Below the pieces are notes generated by a model. The model worked only from the letters and a program-made list of their open reading frames with translations. It did no database searches and was not told the origin of the DNA. From the NCBI GenBank assembly GCA_040220875.1, contig JAVJVX010000007.1, positions 120,813 through 184,812 on the forward strand: a stretch of 64,000 nt of DNA. Direction: 5' to 3'. Made by a program: the position numbers and the translations under genes. The DNA is from Alphaproteobacteria bacterium (GTDB lineage Bacteria > Pseudomonadota > Alphaproteobacteria > JAVJVX01). This document shows positions 51,953 through 63,859 of the stretch, piece by piece (the first letter of the stretch is position 1; the number at the start of each line of letters is the position of its first letter).

Positions 51953-52927
51953 ATGGCGCAAAACCGCAGAGCGGGCAGGCGGAAGGGTGGCCGACGGCGC
52001 CTGGGCTCCCTCCCGCCCTATGCGGCGCTCGTCATGGGGGCGGTGCTGGGCGCGCTTGTCGCGGTGGGCGCGGCGGAACTGTTGCTGCGTGACGGTTTAC
52101 AGGCGCCGGGCGGAGAGGAAGTGGCTGCAGCACGTGTCGCCGTGGCGCCGCCACCCCTGGCAAAACCCGCGCCGCCGGGCCGGAAACCTGGCGCGCCGCC
52201 TGACTGGCGGCGTTACGCCCGTCCGGCACAATCGGGGTCAGGGCCATTCCTGGCGGTTGTAATCGACGATCTGGGCCATGATCCGGCGCTGACCCGGCGC
52301 GCGGTGCGGCTGCCGCCGGATGTGGCGCTGGCCTTTCTGCCATACGCGCCGGGCGTCCGGGGGCAGGTGGCCGTGGCGCGGAAAAAGGGCTTTGAGGTTC
52401 TCGTGCATCTGCCCATGGAGCCGGACGAAGCCCATATGGATCCGGGGCCGAATGCCCTTTATGGCGCGCTCGACAACCGGACCCTGCTGCGCCGGCTTGA
52501 CGCCAATCTCTCGGTATTTCCAGGCTATATCGGGGTCAACAACCATATGGGGAGCCGTTTTACGCGCGACGCGGGGGCCATGACCCTGGTGCTGACGGAG
52601 CTTCGCCGGCGCGGCCTGTTATTCCTGGATTCCAGAACTTCGCCGGATTCCGTCGGGGCGTCGATTGCGCGGGAACTCGAAATGCCCTGGGCCGGCCGCG
52701 ACGTGTTTCTCGATAATTCGCGCGAGCCGGCCGATATCCGGCGCCAATTGGCCGAGGCCGAGCGCCGGGCCCGGGAAACCGGGCTCGCCGTGGCGATCGG
52801 GCATCCGTATCCTGAAACATTGGACCTGCTTGAAGAGTGGTTGCCCGAAGCCGCATCGCGCGGTCTGGAGCTTGTCCCGATCAGCCAGGCCGCGGCCGCG
52901 AGCGCCGCTGTCGCGGGCTTTCGCTGA
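51953..52927 (+). CDS. divergent polysaccharide deacetylase family protein
   Basis: The 324-residue product is anchored by one N-terminal helix (PPYAALVMGAVLGALVAVGA), has a Pro/Ala-rich spacer and then a divergent NodB-like fold of the YibQ/DUF610 type: LAVVIDDLGHDPAL, ALAFLPYAPGV, EVLVHLPMEP, NNHMGSRFTRD, LLFLDSRTSPDS and AIGHPYPETLDLL. The family may act on periplasmic or surface glycans; its substrate is not established. It lies 21 bases after the ATPase gene and may be co-transcribed with it, though the functions look unrelated. Confidence 0.85.
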   Translation: MAQNRRAGRRKGGRRRLGSLPPYAALVMGAVLGALVAVGAAELLLRDGLQAPGGEEVAAARVAVAPPPLAKPAPPGRKPGAPPDWRRYARPAQSGSGPFLAVVIDDLGHDPALTRRAVRLPPDVALAFLPYAPGVRGQVAVARKKGFEVLVHLPMEPDEAHMDPGPNALYGALDNRTLLRRLDANLSVFPGYIGVNNHMGSRFTRDAGAMTLVLTELRRRGLLFLDSRTSPDSVGASIARELEMPWAGRDVFLDNSREPADIRRQLAEAERRARETGLAVAIGHPYPETLDLLEEWLPEAASRGLELVPISQAAAASAAVAGFR

Positions 52928-52937
52928 CCGGCCCTCC

Positions 52938-54443
52938 TTACCCGCGCGTGGCGAAGCGCAGGGCTTCCTCGGCCGCGCGGAGAACGGCCCGGGCCTTGTT
53001 CCGGGTTTCCTCATATTCGGTCGCCGGATCACTGTCCGCGACAACCCCGCCGCCGGCCTGGACATGGACCTGGCCGTCCATGACCACGGCGGTGCGAAGC
53101 GCAATGCAAGTATCGAGCGCGCCGCCCGCAGAAATATACCCGACAGCCCCCGCGTAAATTCCCCGGCGCAGTGTCTCGAGTTCCTCGATGATTTCCATCG
53201 CCCGAACCTTGGGTGCACCCGACACGGTGCCGGCCGGAAAACCGGCCATCAGGGCATCGATCGCATCGAGCCCCGGGGCCAGTTCGCCGGTCACATTGGA
53301 GACCAGGTGCATGACATGGGAATAGCGCTCGATCGCCATTTCTTCCGTGACTTTCACTGTCCCGATCCTGGCCGCCCGCGCGACGTCGTTCCGCCCGAGG
53401 TCGAGCAGCATGAGGTGCTCGGCCCGCTCCTTGGGGTCGGCCAGGAGATCGCGGGCGAGATTTTCATCTTCATCAGGTGTTCCGCCCCTCGGCCGGGTCC
53501 CGGCGATGGGTCGGACGGTCATTTCGCCGTCACGCAGCCGGACCAGGATTTCGGGACTGGAGCCGACGATGGCGAAATTCCCCATGTCGAAGAAATACAG
53601 AAAAGGCGAGGGGTTGAGCCGGCGTAGCGCACGGTAGAGCGCAAAGGGAGGCAGGGCGAAGGGCACCGTGAATCGCTGCGAGGGCACCACCTGAAAGACA
53701 TCACCGGCGCGGATATAGTCCTTCGCCTGCTCGACCAGCCGGTAATAGGCTTCCCGCGTGATATTGGACCGCGGCGCCGGCAGCGGGGCTGGAACGGCCG
53801 GGGCCGCGTCGCCATGGGGCAGGGGCCGGTCGAAATCGCGGGTGGCCTCCCTCAGGCGTTCCTGTGCCAGGTTGTAGGCGGTATCGGGCGGGATCTCTTC
53901 ATCCGGCCAGACGGGAGTGATCAGGCTGATGCTGTCCGTGACCGAATCGAAGATCGCAACGATTGTGGGGCGCAGGAACACGGCATCGGGCACGCCCAGC
54001 GGATCGGGATTTCCGTCCGGAATATCCTCCACCAGCCGAACGCTGTCATAGCCCATATAGCCGAAGAGGCCGGATGCCATGGGGGGCAGCGAATCGGGCA
54101 CGACAAGACGCGATTCGGCCACGAGCGCCCGGAGCGAGGCAAGCGCGTCCGCATCGATCGGCGAGAACTCATCGGGGTCGGTCAGGGCGCTGCGATTGAT
54201 TTCCGCCCGCCGGCCGCGACAGCGCCAGATGACGTCGGGACGCAGGCCGATGACCGAATATCGCCCGCGCGCCGACCCGCCTTCGACCGATTCGAGCAGG
54301 AAGGTGTGGCTTTGTCCGTGTGCGAGCTTGAGGAGACTCGAAACCGGCGTTTCAAGATCGGCCACCAGCCGGGTCCAGACGAGTTGTGCCTGGCCGGCTG
54401 CATAGGCGTTGGCAAAATCGGCGCGGTCTGGTTCCACTCTCAT
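52938..54443 (-). CDS. trpE: anthranilate synthase component I
   Basis: Converts chorismate and ammonia to anthranilate with TrpG. The 501-residue product has the N-terminal regulatory domain with the feedback-inhibition segment LLESVEGGSARGRYSVIG, and the chorismate-binding core with IAGTRPRGGTPDEDENLARD, LLDLGRNDVARAARIGTV and YSHVMHLVSNVTGEL. It follows the PpiD-like gene by 50 bases on the same strand, an order common in alphaproteobacteria. Confidence 0.96.
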   Translation of the reverse strand: MRVEPDRADFANAYAAGQAQLVWTRLVADLETPVSSLLKLAHGQSHTFLLESVEGGSARGRYSVIGLRPDVIWRCRGRRAEINRSALTDPDEFSPIDADALASLRALVAESRLVVPDSLPPMASGLFGYMGYDSVRLVEDIPDGNPDPLGVPDAVFLRPTIVAIFDSVTDSISLITPVWPDEEIPPDTAYNLAQERLREATRDFDRPLPHGDAAPAVPAPLPAPRSNITREAYYRLVEQAKDYIRAGDVFQVVPSQRFTVPFALPPFALYRALRRLNPSPFLYFFDMGNFAIVGSSPEILVRLRDGEMTVRPIAGTRPRGGTPDEDENLARDLLADPKERAEHLMLLDLGRNDVARAARIGTVKVTEEMAIERYSHVMHLVSNVTGELAPGLDAIDALMAGFPAGTVSGAPKVRAMEIIEELETLRRGIYAGAVGYISAGGALDTCIALRTAVVMDGQVHVQAGGGVVADSDPATEYEETRNKARAVLRAAEEALRFATRG

Positions 54444-54493
54444 GGGTTGGCCCGGGTCAGGAGGCCGGCGCGCCCGGCGCGGCGCGCCCGCCG

Positions 54494-56383
54494 CTAGAAC
54501 AGCGCCTCAACGGCCTCGCGGTTGATCTCGACGCCGTATTGCTCGCCCAGCGCTTCCGACAGTTGCGCGAGGATGTCTGCTTCCAGGCGCGAGGTGAGGC
54601 GGCGCAGCACGGCCTTGTCGGTCTCGCTGCTGGCATCGAAGCCGGCCGTGAAACTGTCCCTTAGACGCACGAGGAGGAAGCCGTCGCGGTCCTCGAAGAC
54701 CCTGGTCTCGCCTTCGGCCATGTTGAAGACGCCGGCCAGGACAGAGGGTGGCAGATCGGTCTCGCCCGCTTCGCCAGCGTCGCGGCTCAAATCGCGGATC
54801 GTCTGAACCGAGCGGCCGTCGGTCTCGGCCCGCGCGCGAATGGTGGCGCCGCCCGATTCGATGGCCGATCTGGCGTCCTCCGCCGCCGCGCTGGCCTTTT
54901 CCATCTGCCGCGTCGCCCGCCAGGCGCTTCGCACCTCGTCGCGAATCCCGTCCAGCGGCGGGATTACCGACGGTGTGATTTCGTCGACCGAAAGAATCAG
55001 ATACGCGCCCGCTTCGGTCTCGATGAGTTCGCTCGTTTCGCCGGCCTCGGTCCCGAAGGCTGCGCTCACAAAATCGGGGAGCGCCGGCACGTCTTCTATT
55101 TGTTCGCCGTCCCGGTTGCGTCCCGTTACGTCCACGGCCGGAATTTTACGGAGTGGCAGGTTCAGTTGCCGGGCGACCTCGGCCAGAGAGGCCCCGGCAG
55201 CCAGTTCGTCCTGCACCTGGTTAGAGAGGTCATAGAGACGCGCGCCCGCCGTCTCCCGGGCGAGTGCCTGGCGCAGTTCGTCCTTGACCTCATCAAAGCT
55301 TCGCGTGCGCTCGGGCTCCAGATCGGTCAGCTTGAGGACGTGCCATCCAAGAGGCGTTTCGACGGGTGCCGAGATTTCACCCTTGTCGAGGGCAAGGGCC
55401 GGATCCTGCAATTCGGCCGGCAAATCGCCGTAATCGAGCCAACCCAGATCGATCGCCTCCTCGTCCTGTCCGGTAAGATCCCGCGCCACGCTGGCGAAGC
55501 TTTCACCCTCCGCCAGACGGGCGCGGGCGCTTTCTGCCGCCGTCTCATCGGCGAGAATCATCTGCTGGTAGCGCCGGCGCTCTGGCAGGAAGAACTGGTA
55601 CTGCCGCTCCTCATAGGCGCGGGCGAGCTCTTCTTCGGTAATCTTGATCTCGGAGGCGACCGAGTCGGTATCCAGGACCATCACCGAGACGGCGCGATAT
55701 TCCGGGCGCGAAAACCGGAATCCGTTCTCCTGATAGAACGCCTCCAGCTCGGACGTTGAGGGCGTGCCCGTATTTGCGAACGATTCCGGCTTGTAGCGCA
55801 CGAGGTCAATCGTGCGCCGTTCGTTCTGGTAGCGATACATCAGATCGCGCAGCGGATCCGGCACCGTGACACCGCCCCCCACGGAGCTGGCGAAAAGACG
55901 GCGCGCAAAAGCACGGCGGGTGGTGGCGATGTAGGCTTCTTCGGAAAAGCCCTGGAACGAGATGATCTGCTGGAACGTCTCGCGGCTGAAATTGCCATAT
56001 TCGTCGCGAAATCCGGGCTCTTTGAAAATCTCGTCGCGTACGAGGTCGTCTCCGACGACGAGCCCGATGTTGCGCGCCTCCTGTTCGAGCAGGCTGCGGC
56101 TCACCACCTCGTCGATGGTGCGGTCGAGAAGCCCCATCTGCAATGCTTCTTCGCGGGCAAGCGGGGTGCCGACCTGCTGGTTGAAACGCTCCAGATTGCG
56201 CTCAAACGCCTCGAAAACATGGCCGCTCGAGATTTCCTCGTCACCCACGTAAATCGCGGTGGTCGTGGCCGAGGGAGCGCGGAAGATGTCGCCGATGCCC
56301 CAGAGCGCGAAACTGGCGATCAGAAGGGCGAAGAGAATACCGGCGAGCCAGCCTTTGGTGTGAGAGCGGAGCGACTGAAGCAT
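54494..56383 (-). CDS. ppiD: membrane-anchored PpiD/SurA-like peptidyl-prolyl isomerase
   Basis: Periplasmic foldase held in the inner membrane near the Sec translocon. The 629-residue product has one N-terminal helix (GWLAGILFALLIASFALWGI), a SurA-like helical domain (SGHVFEAFERNLERFNQQVG) and a parvulin domain near residues 260-360 (RYQQMILADETAAESARARL, GWLDYGDLPAELQDPALALD, GWHVLKLTDL). The length matches E. coli PpiD (623). The start at 56383 is set by the anchor; the open frame far upstream runs antisense to tpiA. It is divergent from tpiA. Confidence 0.93.
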   Translation of the reverse strand: MLQSLRSHTKGWLAGILFALLIASFALWGIGDIFRAPSATTTAIYVGDEEISSGHVFEAFERNLERFNQQVGTPLAREEALQMGLLDRTIDEVVSRSLLEQEARNIGLVVGDDLVRDEIFKEPGFRDEYGNFSRETFQQIISFQGFSEEAYIATTRRAFARRLFASSVGGGVTVPDPLRDLMYRYQNERRTIDLVRYKPESFANTGTPSTSELEAFYQENGFRFSRPEYRAVSVMVLDTDSVASEIKITEEELARAYEERQYQFFLPERRRYQQMILADETAAESARARLAEGESFASVARDLTGQDEEAIDLGWLDYGDLPAELQDPALALDKGEISAPVETPLGWHVLKLTDLEPERTRSFDEVKDELRQALARETAGARLYDLSNQVQDELAAGASLAEVARQLNLPLRKIPAVDVTGRNRDGEQIEDVPALPDFVSAAFGTEAGETSELIETEAGAYLILSVDEITPSVIPPLDGIRDEVRSAWRATRQMEKASAAAEDARSAIESGGATIRARAETDGRSVQTIRDLSRDAGEAGETDLPPSVLAGVFNMAEGETRVFEDRDGFLLVRLRDSFTAGFDASSETDKAVLRRLTSRLEADILAQLSEALGEQYGVEINREAVEALF

Positions 56384-56522
56384 GAACTCGGGTCCCGTCA
56401 GGAAATCAGGAGAGCGATCGCAGCCTCGCCAGCGTGGGCCCGCAAATCGGGCCGGCCGCCGCCGGACAGGGGCATGCAGGTGCAAAGGGCCGGCATGATA
56501 GGTGCCCCCTTTGACAGCCGCA

Positions 56523-56610
56523 ACGCTCAATCCAGCCTGAGGCCGGGGCCAGGGGCCCGACACATGCCGGGGGCCCGACACATGCCGGGGCCCGACACAT
56601 GATTGAGCGT
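56523..56610. repeat. tandem array bounded by a 10-bp inverted repeat
   Basis: ACGCTCAATC (56523-56532) and GATTGAGCGT (56601-56610) are exact reverse complements. Between them, GGGCCCGACACATGCCG occurs at 56553-56569 and 56571-56587, with a 14-base partial copy at 56588-56601. The 88-base element lies in the gap between the divergent ppiD and tpiA genes. Confidence 0.85.
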
Positions 56611-56644
56611 GGCTCCGCCCGGGTGCCCATGGTAAAGAGGCGCC

Positions 56645-57418
56645 ATGTCCGAGCCCCACGAGCCGCGACGGCGCCCGCTGATTGCCGCCAACTGGAAGAT
56701 GAACGGATTGCGCGCCGATTCGGCCGCTCGGTTTCAGTTCCTGCTCGACCGTATCGCGGATGCGGCGGCGCGCCCGGAATGCGATATCGTGGTCTGTCCG
56801 CCAGCCACGCTGATCGGCGAGATGGCGGCGCTTGCCGCCGGAAGCCCGGTCGGGATCGGCGGCCAGGACTGTCATTTCGAGACATCCGGTGCCTTCACGG
56901 GCGATATTGCCGCGCCGATGCTGGCGGATCTCGGCGCAACTTTCGTGATTGTGGGCCATTCCGAGCGCCGCGACGGTCATGGAGAGAGTGACGCGCTGGT
57001 TGCCCGCAAGGCCAGGGCAGCTCTGGACGCGGGGCTGACGGCGATCGTTTGTGTCGGCGAAAGCCGGAAGGAGCGGGAGGCCGGCCGGGCGGAGCAGGTG
57101 ATCTCGGCGCAGATCGAGGCTTCGATCCCCGAAAACATCGATCCGGACCGTCTCGTCATCGCGTATGAGCCGATCTGGGCCATTGGCACTGGTCTGACGG
57201 CGGAACCGGACGCGGTCGACGCCATGCACTGCACCATTCGGGAGCGGCTGAAAGCGCGGGTTCCGGCCGGGGAGAGCGTTCGCGTCCTCTATGGCGGTTC
57301 GGTCAACCCTGATAACGCTGCCAGGATCCTCGGGGCCGAGCATGTGGATGGGGCGCTGGTGGGCGGCGCCAGCCTGGACGGGAAAAAATTCTGGCAAATC
57401 CTGAGCAGTTGTCCCTAG
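56645..57418 (+). CDS. tpiA: triosephosphate isomerase
   Basis: Interconverts dihydroxyacetone phosphate and glyceraldehyde 3-phosphate. The 257-residue product has IAANWKMNG near its start, the catalytic His in VIVGHSERR, the catalytic Glu in IAYEPIWAIGTG and the phosphate-binding VLYGGSVNPDNA and GALVGGASL. It is followed by secG, an order widespread in proteobacteria. Confidence 0.97.
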   Translation: MSEPHEPRRRPLIAANWKMNGLRADSAARFQFLLDRIADAAARPECDIVVCPPATLIGEMAALAAGSPVGIGGQDCHFETSGAFTGDIAAPMLADLGATFVIVGHSERRDGHGESDALVARKARAALDAGLTAIVCVGESRKEREAGRAEQVISAQIEASIPENIDPDRLVIAYEPIWAIGTGLTAEPDAVDAMHCTIRERLKARVPAGESVRVLYGGSVNPDNAARILGAEHVDGALVGGASLDGKKFWQILSSCP

Positions 57419-57488
57419 CCTAAGCGGCTGGCAGCCTTTAAAAACACGGCCATTGAAGTGCCCCGGCGAGGCGGGGCAGGGATGGAAA

Positions 57489-57875
57489 ATGCAAACGGTT
57501 CTTCTGGTCTTACAATTCGTTCTCGCCCTGGCGCTGATCGTCACTGTCCTCCTGCAACGCAGCGAGGGGGGCGGGCTCGGAATCGGCGGCGGCGGTGGCG
57601 GCGGGGGCGGCATGGGAGGTCTCATGACCTCGCGCGGGACCGCCAGCCTGCTGACACGCGCGACCGCGATCCTCGCCGCCGCCTTCATGCTGAACAGCCT
57701 GGTGCTCGCCATCCTGGCGGGCGATGTCCGCCCGACAGGCTCCATCCTGGAACCTCAGGCCCCCCTCAGCGGGACTTTGGAAGAGCAAGGTGTGATCGGC
57801 ACGGCCCCCACGCCGGACGCGGACGGCCCGAACCCGGCCGAACCCGCCGAGCCGGACGTCCCTCTGGCGGAATGA
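57489..57875 (+). CDS. secG: preprotein translocase subunit SecG
   Basis: Small inner-membrane subunit of SecYEG. The 128-residue product has helix 1 (MQTVLLVLQFVLALALIVTV), the conserved LLQRSEGGGLG with a poly-Gly stretch, then RTSRGTASLLTR-type sequence (TSRGTASLLTRATAILAAAF) and helix 2. An acidic Pro/Ala tail of about 45 residues follows. The start at 57489 puts the first helix at the N terminus. Confidence 0.93.
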   Translation: MQTVLLVLQFVLALALIVTVLLQRSEGGGLGIGGGGGGGGGMGGLMTSRGTASLLTRATAILAAAFMLNSLVLAILAGDVRPTGSILEPQAPLSGTLEEQGVIGTAPTPDADGPNPAEPAEPDVPLAE

Positions 57876-57962
57876 CCGCCAGGGCGCTCCATAATCCCGC
57901 TAGTGATCGACAGCACAACTGCCCCCTGAGAGGGCCGGACCGGGCCGGGCAACGAGGGCTGA

Positions 57963-59615
<1,653 letters not shown>

Positions 59616-59639
59616 CGGTATGGAAATTCCGATGCAGCA

Positions 59640-60497
59640 ATGGGTCCGATGACAGAAGCGCGGCAGATACGTATCGGCAATCTGACGATGGCCAACAGCC
59701 TTCCGTTCGTTCTGATTGCGGGGCCCTGCGCGATGGAGAGTCGCGACCACGCGTTCGAAATCGCGGCGGCTCTCAAGGAAATAACGGAGCGGCTCGGGGT
59801 CGGCCTCATCTACAAGACATCCTTTGACAAGGCCAACCGCACCAGCGCCCGAAGTCCGCGGGGGCTGGGGCTGGACCGGGCGCTCACCATCTTCGCTGAC
59901 ATCAAGAGCGAGCTGGGGCTGCCGGTGCTGACCGATGTGCATACCGAGGGGCAGTGCGCGCCGGTGGGCGAGGTGGTGGATGTACTTCAGATTCCGGCGT
60001 TCCTCTGCCGGCAGACGGATCTCCTGCTGGCCGCGGCGCGGACCGGGAGAGTGGTCAATGTCAAGAAAGGGCAGTTTCTGGCGCCATGGGATATGGCCAA
60101 CGTGGTGGCCAAGATCAGTGAGGCGGGAAACGACAACATTCTCCTGACCGAGCGGGGGGCGAGCTTCGGCTACAATACGCTTGTCAGTGACATGCGCGCC
60201 TTGCCGATCCTGGCGGCCAGCGGCTATCCGGTGGTTTTTGACGCAACCCATTCGGTGCAACAGCCGGGCGGCCAGGGCACGACCAGCGGGGGACAGCGCC
60301 AATTCGTGCCGGTGCTTGCGCGGGCGGCGGCTGCCGTGGGGGTGGGCGGCATTTTCATGGAAACCCACCAGGATCCCGACAACGCGCCCAGCGACGGACC
60401 CAATATGGTGTCGCTGGACCGGCTTGAAGGCTTGCTCGCGGTGCTTGTTGATCTGGACCGAATCGCGAAATCCAGACCGCTCGATCTCGACTCGTAG
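59640..60497 (+). CDS. kdsA: 3-deoxy-D-manno-octulosonate 8-phosphate synthase
   Basis: Makes KDO-8-phosphate for the LPS inner core. The 285-residue TIM barrel has [61 protein letters not shown] and [17 protein letters not shown]. The start may be 59640 or the ATG three codons later. It complements the lipid A genes earlier in the window. Confidence 0.96.
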   Translation: MGPMTEARQIRIGNLTMANSLPFVLIAGPCAMESRDHAFEIAAALKEITERLGVGLIYKTSFDKANRTSARSPRGLGLDRALTIFADIKSELGLPVLTDVHTEGQCAPVGEVVDVLQIPAFLCRQTDLLLAAARTGRVVNVKKGQFLAPWDMANVVAKISEAGNDNILLTERGASFGYNTLVSDMRALPILAASGYPVVFDATHSVQQPGGQGTTSGGQRQFVPVLARAAAAVGVGGIFMETHQDPDNAPSDGPNMVSLDRLEGLLAVLVDLDRIAKSRPLDLDS

Positions 60498-60505
60498 AGA
60501 AGTAG

Positions 60506-61822
<1,317 letters not shown>

Positions 61823-61900
61823 CGGGCGCGGCGGCTGAAAATCGAGTCGCTTCAACGGCTTGAGTCCGGATTTGCCCCCGCGGGCGGACTGAATCCCTTT

Positions 61901-61925
61901 GATTCTAAAAGAAGAATCTCTTTTC
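61901..61925 (+). terminator. possible weak terminator after eno
   Basis: GATTCT (61901-61906) pairs with AGAATC (61913-61918) across AAAAGA, followed by TCTTTTC. The stem is short and AT-rich, so termination would be partial. Confidence 0.35.
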
Positions 61926-61965
61926 TGGCTTGACGGCGCGACTCTCGCTGTGATTCGCTCGCCCC

Positions 61966-62283
61966 ATGACTTTGCTTCGCGAATTTCGCCTGCGCGCGCG
62001 CCATGTCGTGGCGCCGGTCTTCTATGTCTCGATGATCCTGTACTTCGCCGTCCACCTGGTTTCCGGCGAGCGGGGGATCCGGGCCTGGGCCGACCTGCGC
62101 GAACATGCGGCGGAGGCTGACCGGCGACTGGAGAGTCTGTCGGCGCGACAAGCGACCCTTGAGGAGAAGGTCTCGAGCCTTCGCCCCGATGGGCTCGATC
62201 TCGATGTGCTGGACGAGCGGGCGCGGGTGATGCTCAACCTGGCCGCCCGCGACGAGCTGATCCTTCAAATTCCGTCCCGGTAG
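61966..62283 (+). CDS. ftsB: FtsB/DivIC-family septum formation protein
   Basis: Small bitopic divisome protein. The 105-residue product has a short cytoplasmic tail, one helix (VVAPVFYVSMILYFAVHLVS), a coiled coil (LREHAAEADRRLESLSARQA) and the extracytoplasmic end VLDERARVMLNLAARDELIL. This layout, and its position between eno and pdhA, fits FtsB. Confidence 0.88.
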   Translation: MTLLREFRLRARHVVAPVFYVSMILYFAVHLVSGERGIRAWADLREHAAEADRRLESLSARQATLEEKVSSLRPDGLDLDVLDERARVMLNLAARDELILQIPSR

Positions 62284-62687
62284 AAGCCGAATCCGGAAAG
62301 ATGGTGCTTGGCCGGCCTCGGCCATCATCGGCCGACTGGCGTCTTCCGTCTGATCCTGGCGCGGCCCGGGCCCGACCGCTGCGCTGCAGACCCGGCTATG
62401 CAAATATTAAAATTTTATTTCAAACGAAAATAACCGATATCAAGTTTATTTAGATATTTTTATGACTTTTCAATCGTTTTACGGGAATATGCTGTCGGTT
62501 TCCCTTGCGTTTGGCACAGCCAGTTCCTATGAAACGCGTCCAAGCCTTCCCATCTTAACGGGAGGGCGAGAGGGATGAAACCGCTCCGCGACCCGGGCCC
62601 AGGCTTTCGGCCTGGGGCGCAGGCCCCGGGAAAACGTCGCGGGAAAGCGTCGCAAGACCGGGAATAACGTCGCAAGGGTAGAGGGCT
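62284..62687. other. regulatory gap before pdhA, with an AT-rich island and repeats
   Basis: The first part of this 404-base gap is unremarkable. At about 62400-62475 lies a strongly AT-rich island, in sharp contrast to the GC-rich surroundings, that probably contains the pdh promoter. A 7-bp hairpin (CCCAGGC/GCCTGGG) is at 62598-62616, and three copies of a GGGAAWRCGTCGC-like direct repeat lie at 62628-62673, just before the pdhA ribosome binding site. No gene was recognised. Confidence 0.6.
62628..62673 (+). repeat. three direct repeats upstream of pdhA
   Basis: GGGAAAACGTCGC (62628-62640), GGGAAAGCGTCGC (62641-62653) and GGGAATAACGTCGC (62660-62673) end 14 bases before the pdhA start. Being in the leader close to the binding site, they could affect translation or bind a regulator. 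Confidence 0.75.
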
Positions 62688-63791
62688 ATGGCGAACACCG
62701 CGCGCAAGACCGCCACGAAACGCAAATCCACGACCCGTAAATCGAAAAAAACGCCCCCGGCAACGGGCCGCCGGCGAAAATCGGCATCTGGCGGCGGAAC
62801 GACCAAACAGGGTCGCAAGGCCGGAAGCGACGAGCTCATGCATTTCTACCGCGAAATGCTGCGCATCCGGCGCTTTGAAGAGAAGGCCGGCCAGCTTTAC
62901 GGGATGGGCCTGATCGGGGGGTTCTGCCACCTTTATATCGGCCAGGAAGCCGTGGTCGTGGGCGTCCAATCCCATCTGACCGAGGTGGATACGGTCATCA
63001 CCACATATCGCGACCACGCGCATATGCTGGCCAGCGGCATGGATCCCAAGGGCGTCATGGCCGAATTGACCGGCCGGCGCGACGGTTACTCCAAGGGCAA
63101 GGGCGGCTCCATGCATATGTTCAGCCGCGAAAAGAATTTCTTCGGCGGCCACGGGATTGTCGGCGCCAACGTGCCGCTGGGCGGCGGCCTCGCCTTTGCC
63201 CACAAGTACCGCGAGGATGGCGGTATCTGCGCCACATATTTCGGAGATGGCGCAGCCAATCAGGGCCAGGTGCACGAGACCTTCAACATGGCGGCGCTCT
63301 GGAAATTGCCGGTCCTGTTCATTATCGAAAACAACAAATACGGCATGGGCACGTCGGTCGCGCGGGCGTCGGCGACGACGGATCTGTACAAGCGCGGCGC
63401 GGCCTATGCCATCCCGGGCAAGGCGGTCGACGGAATGGATGTGCTGGCCGTCGCCGAGGCGGCCGGGCCTGCGATCGAGCACGTGCGTGCGGGCAAGGGA
63501 CCGTTCATCCTGGAAATGAAGACCTATCGCTATCGCGGCCACTCCATGTCGGATCCGGCCAAGTACCGCGCGAAGGAAGAGGTCAACAAGATGCGGAGCG
63601 AACACGACCCGATCGACCAGCTGCGCGCGCGGATATTGGCCGACGGCGGCGGCGACGAGGACGTCCTCAAGGAGATCGACCGCGAAATCAAGGCGCTGAT
63701 CAATGAGGCGGCCCAATTCGCCCAGGACAGTCCGGAGCCCGATCCGTCGGAGCTCTATACGGACGTGTATCTCGAGGCCCGCGCCAGCTGA
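62688..63791 (+). CDS. pdhA: pyruvate dehydrogenase E1 component, alpha subunit
   Basis: Thiamine-dependent decarboxylation of pyruvate, first step of the pyruvate dehydrogenase complex. The 367-residue product has FYREMLRIRRFEEKAGQLYG, GFCHLYIGQEAVVVG, the thiamine diphosphate motif GDGAANQGQVHETFNMAALW ending ENN, and the phosphorylation-loop-like YRYRGHSMSDPAKYR. The first 45 residues form a strongly basic Lys/Arg/Thr/Ser-rich tail; shorter tails of this kind are common in alphaproteobacterial PdhA. AGAGGG precedes the ATG. Confidence 0.96.
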   Translation: MANTARKTATKRKSTTRKSKKTPPATGRRRKSASGGGTTKQGRKAGSDELMHFYREMLRIRRFEEKAGQLYGMGLIGGFCHLYIGQEAVVVGVQSHLTEVDTVITTYRDHAHMLASGMDPKGVMAELTGRRDGYSKGKGGSMHMFSREKNFFGGHGIVGANVPLGGGLAFAHKYREDGGICATYFGDGAANQGQVHETFNMAALWKLPVLFIIENNKYGMGTSVARASATTDLYKRGAAYAIPGKAVDGMDVLAVAEAAGPAIEHVRAGKGPFILEMKTYRYRGHSMSDPAKYRAKEEVNKMRSEHDPIDQLRARILADGGGDEDVLKEIDREIKALINEAAQFAQDSPEPDPSELYTDVYLEARAS

Positions 63792-63859
63792 CGCGGCGCG
63801 CGCAGGGAAAGGCACTTGACCGGCCCGGATGCGCCGGTTCTTGAACGAGGGACGGACAC

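Noticed and set aside
56384..57745. N-terminal extension of the PpiD-like frame back to 57745
   Set aside because: It would run through the intergenic repeat and antisense to tpiA and secG; the membrane anchor at the 56383 start is the natural N terminus.
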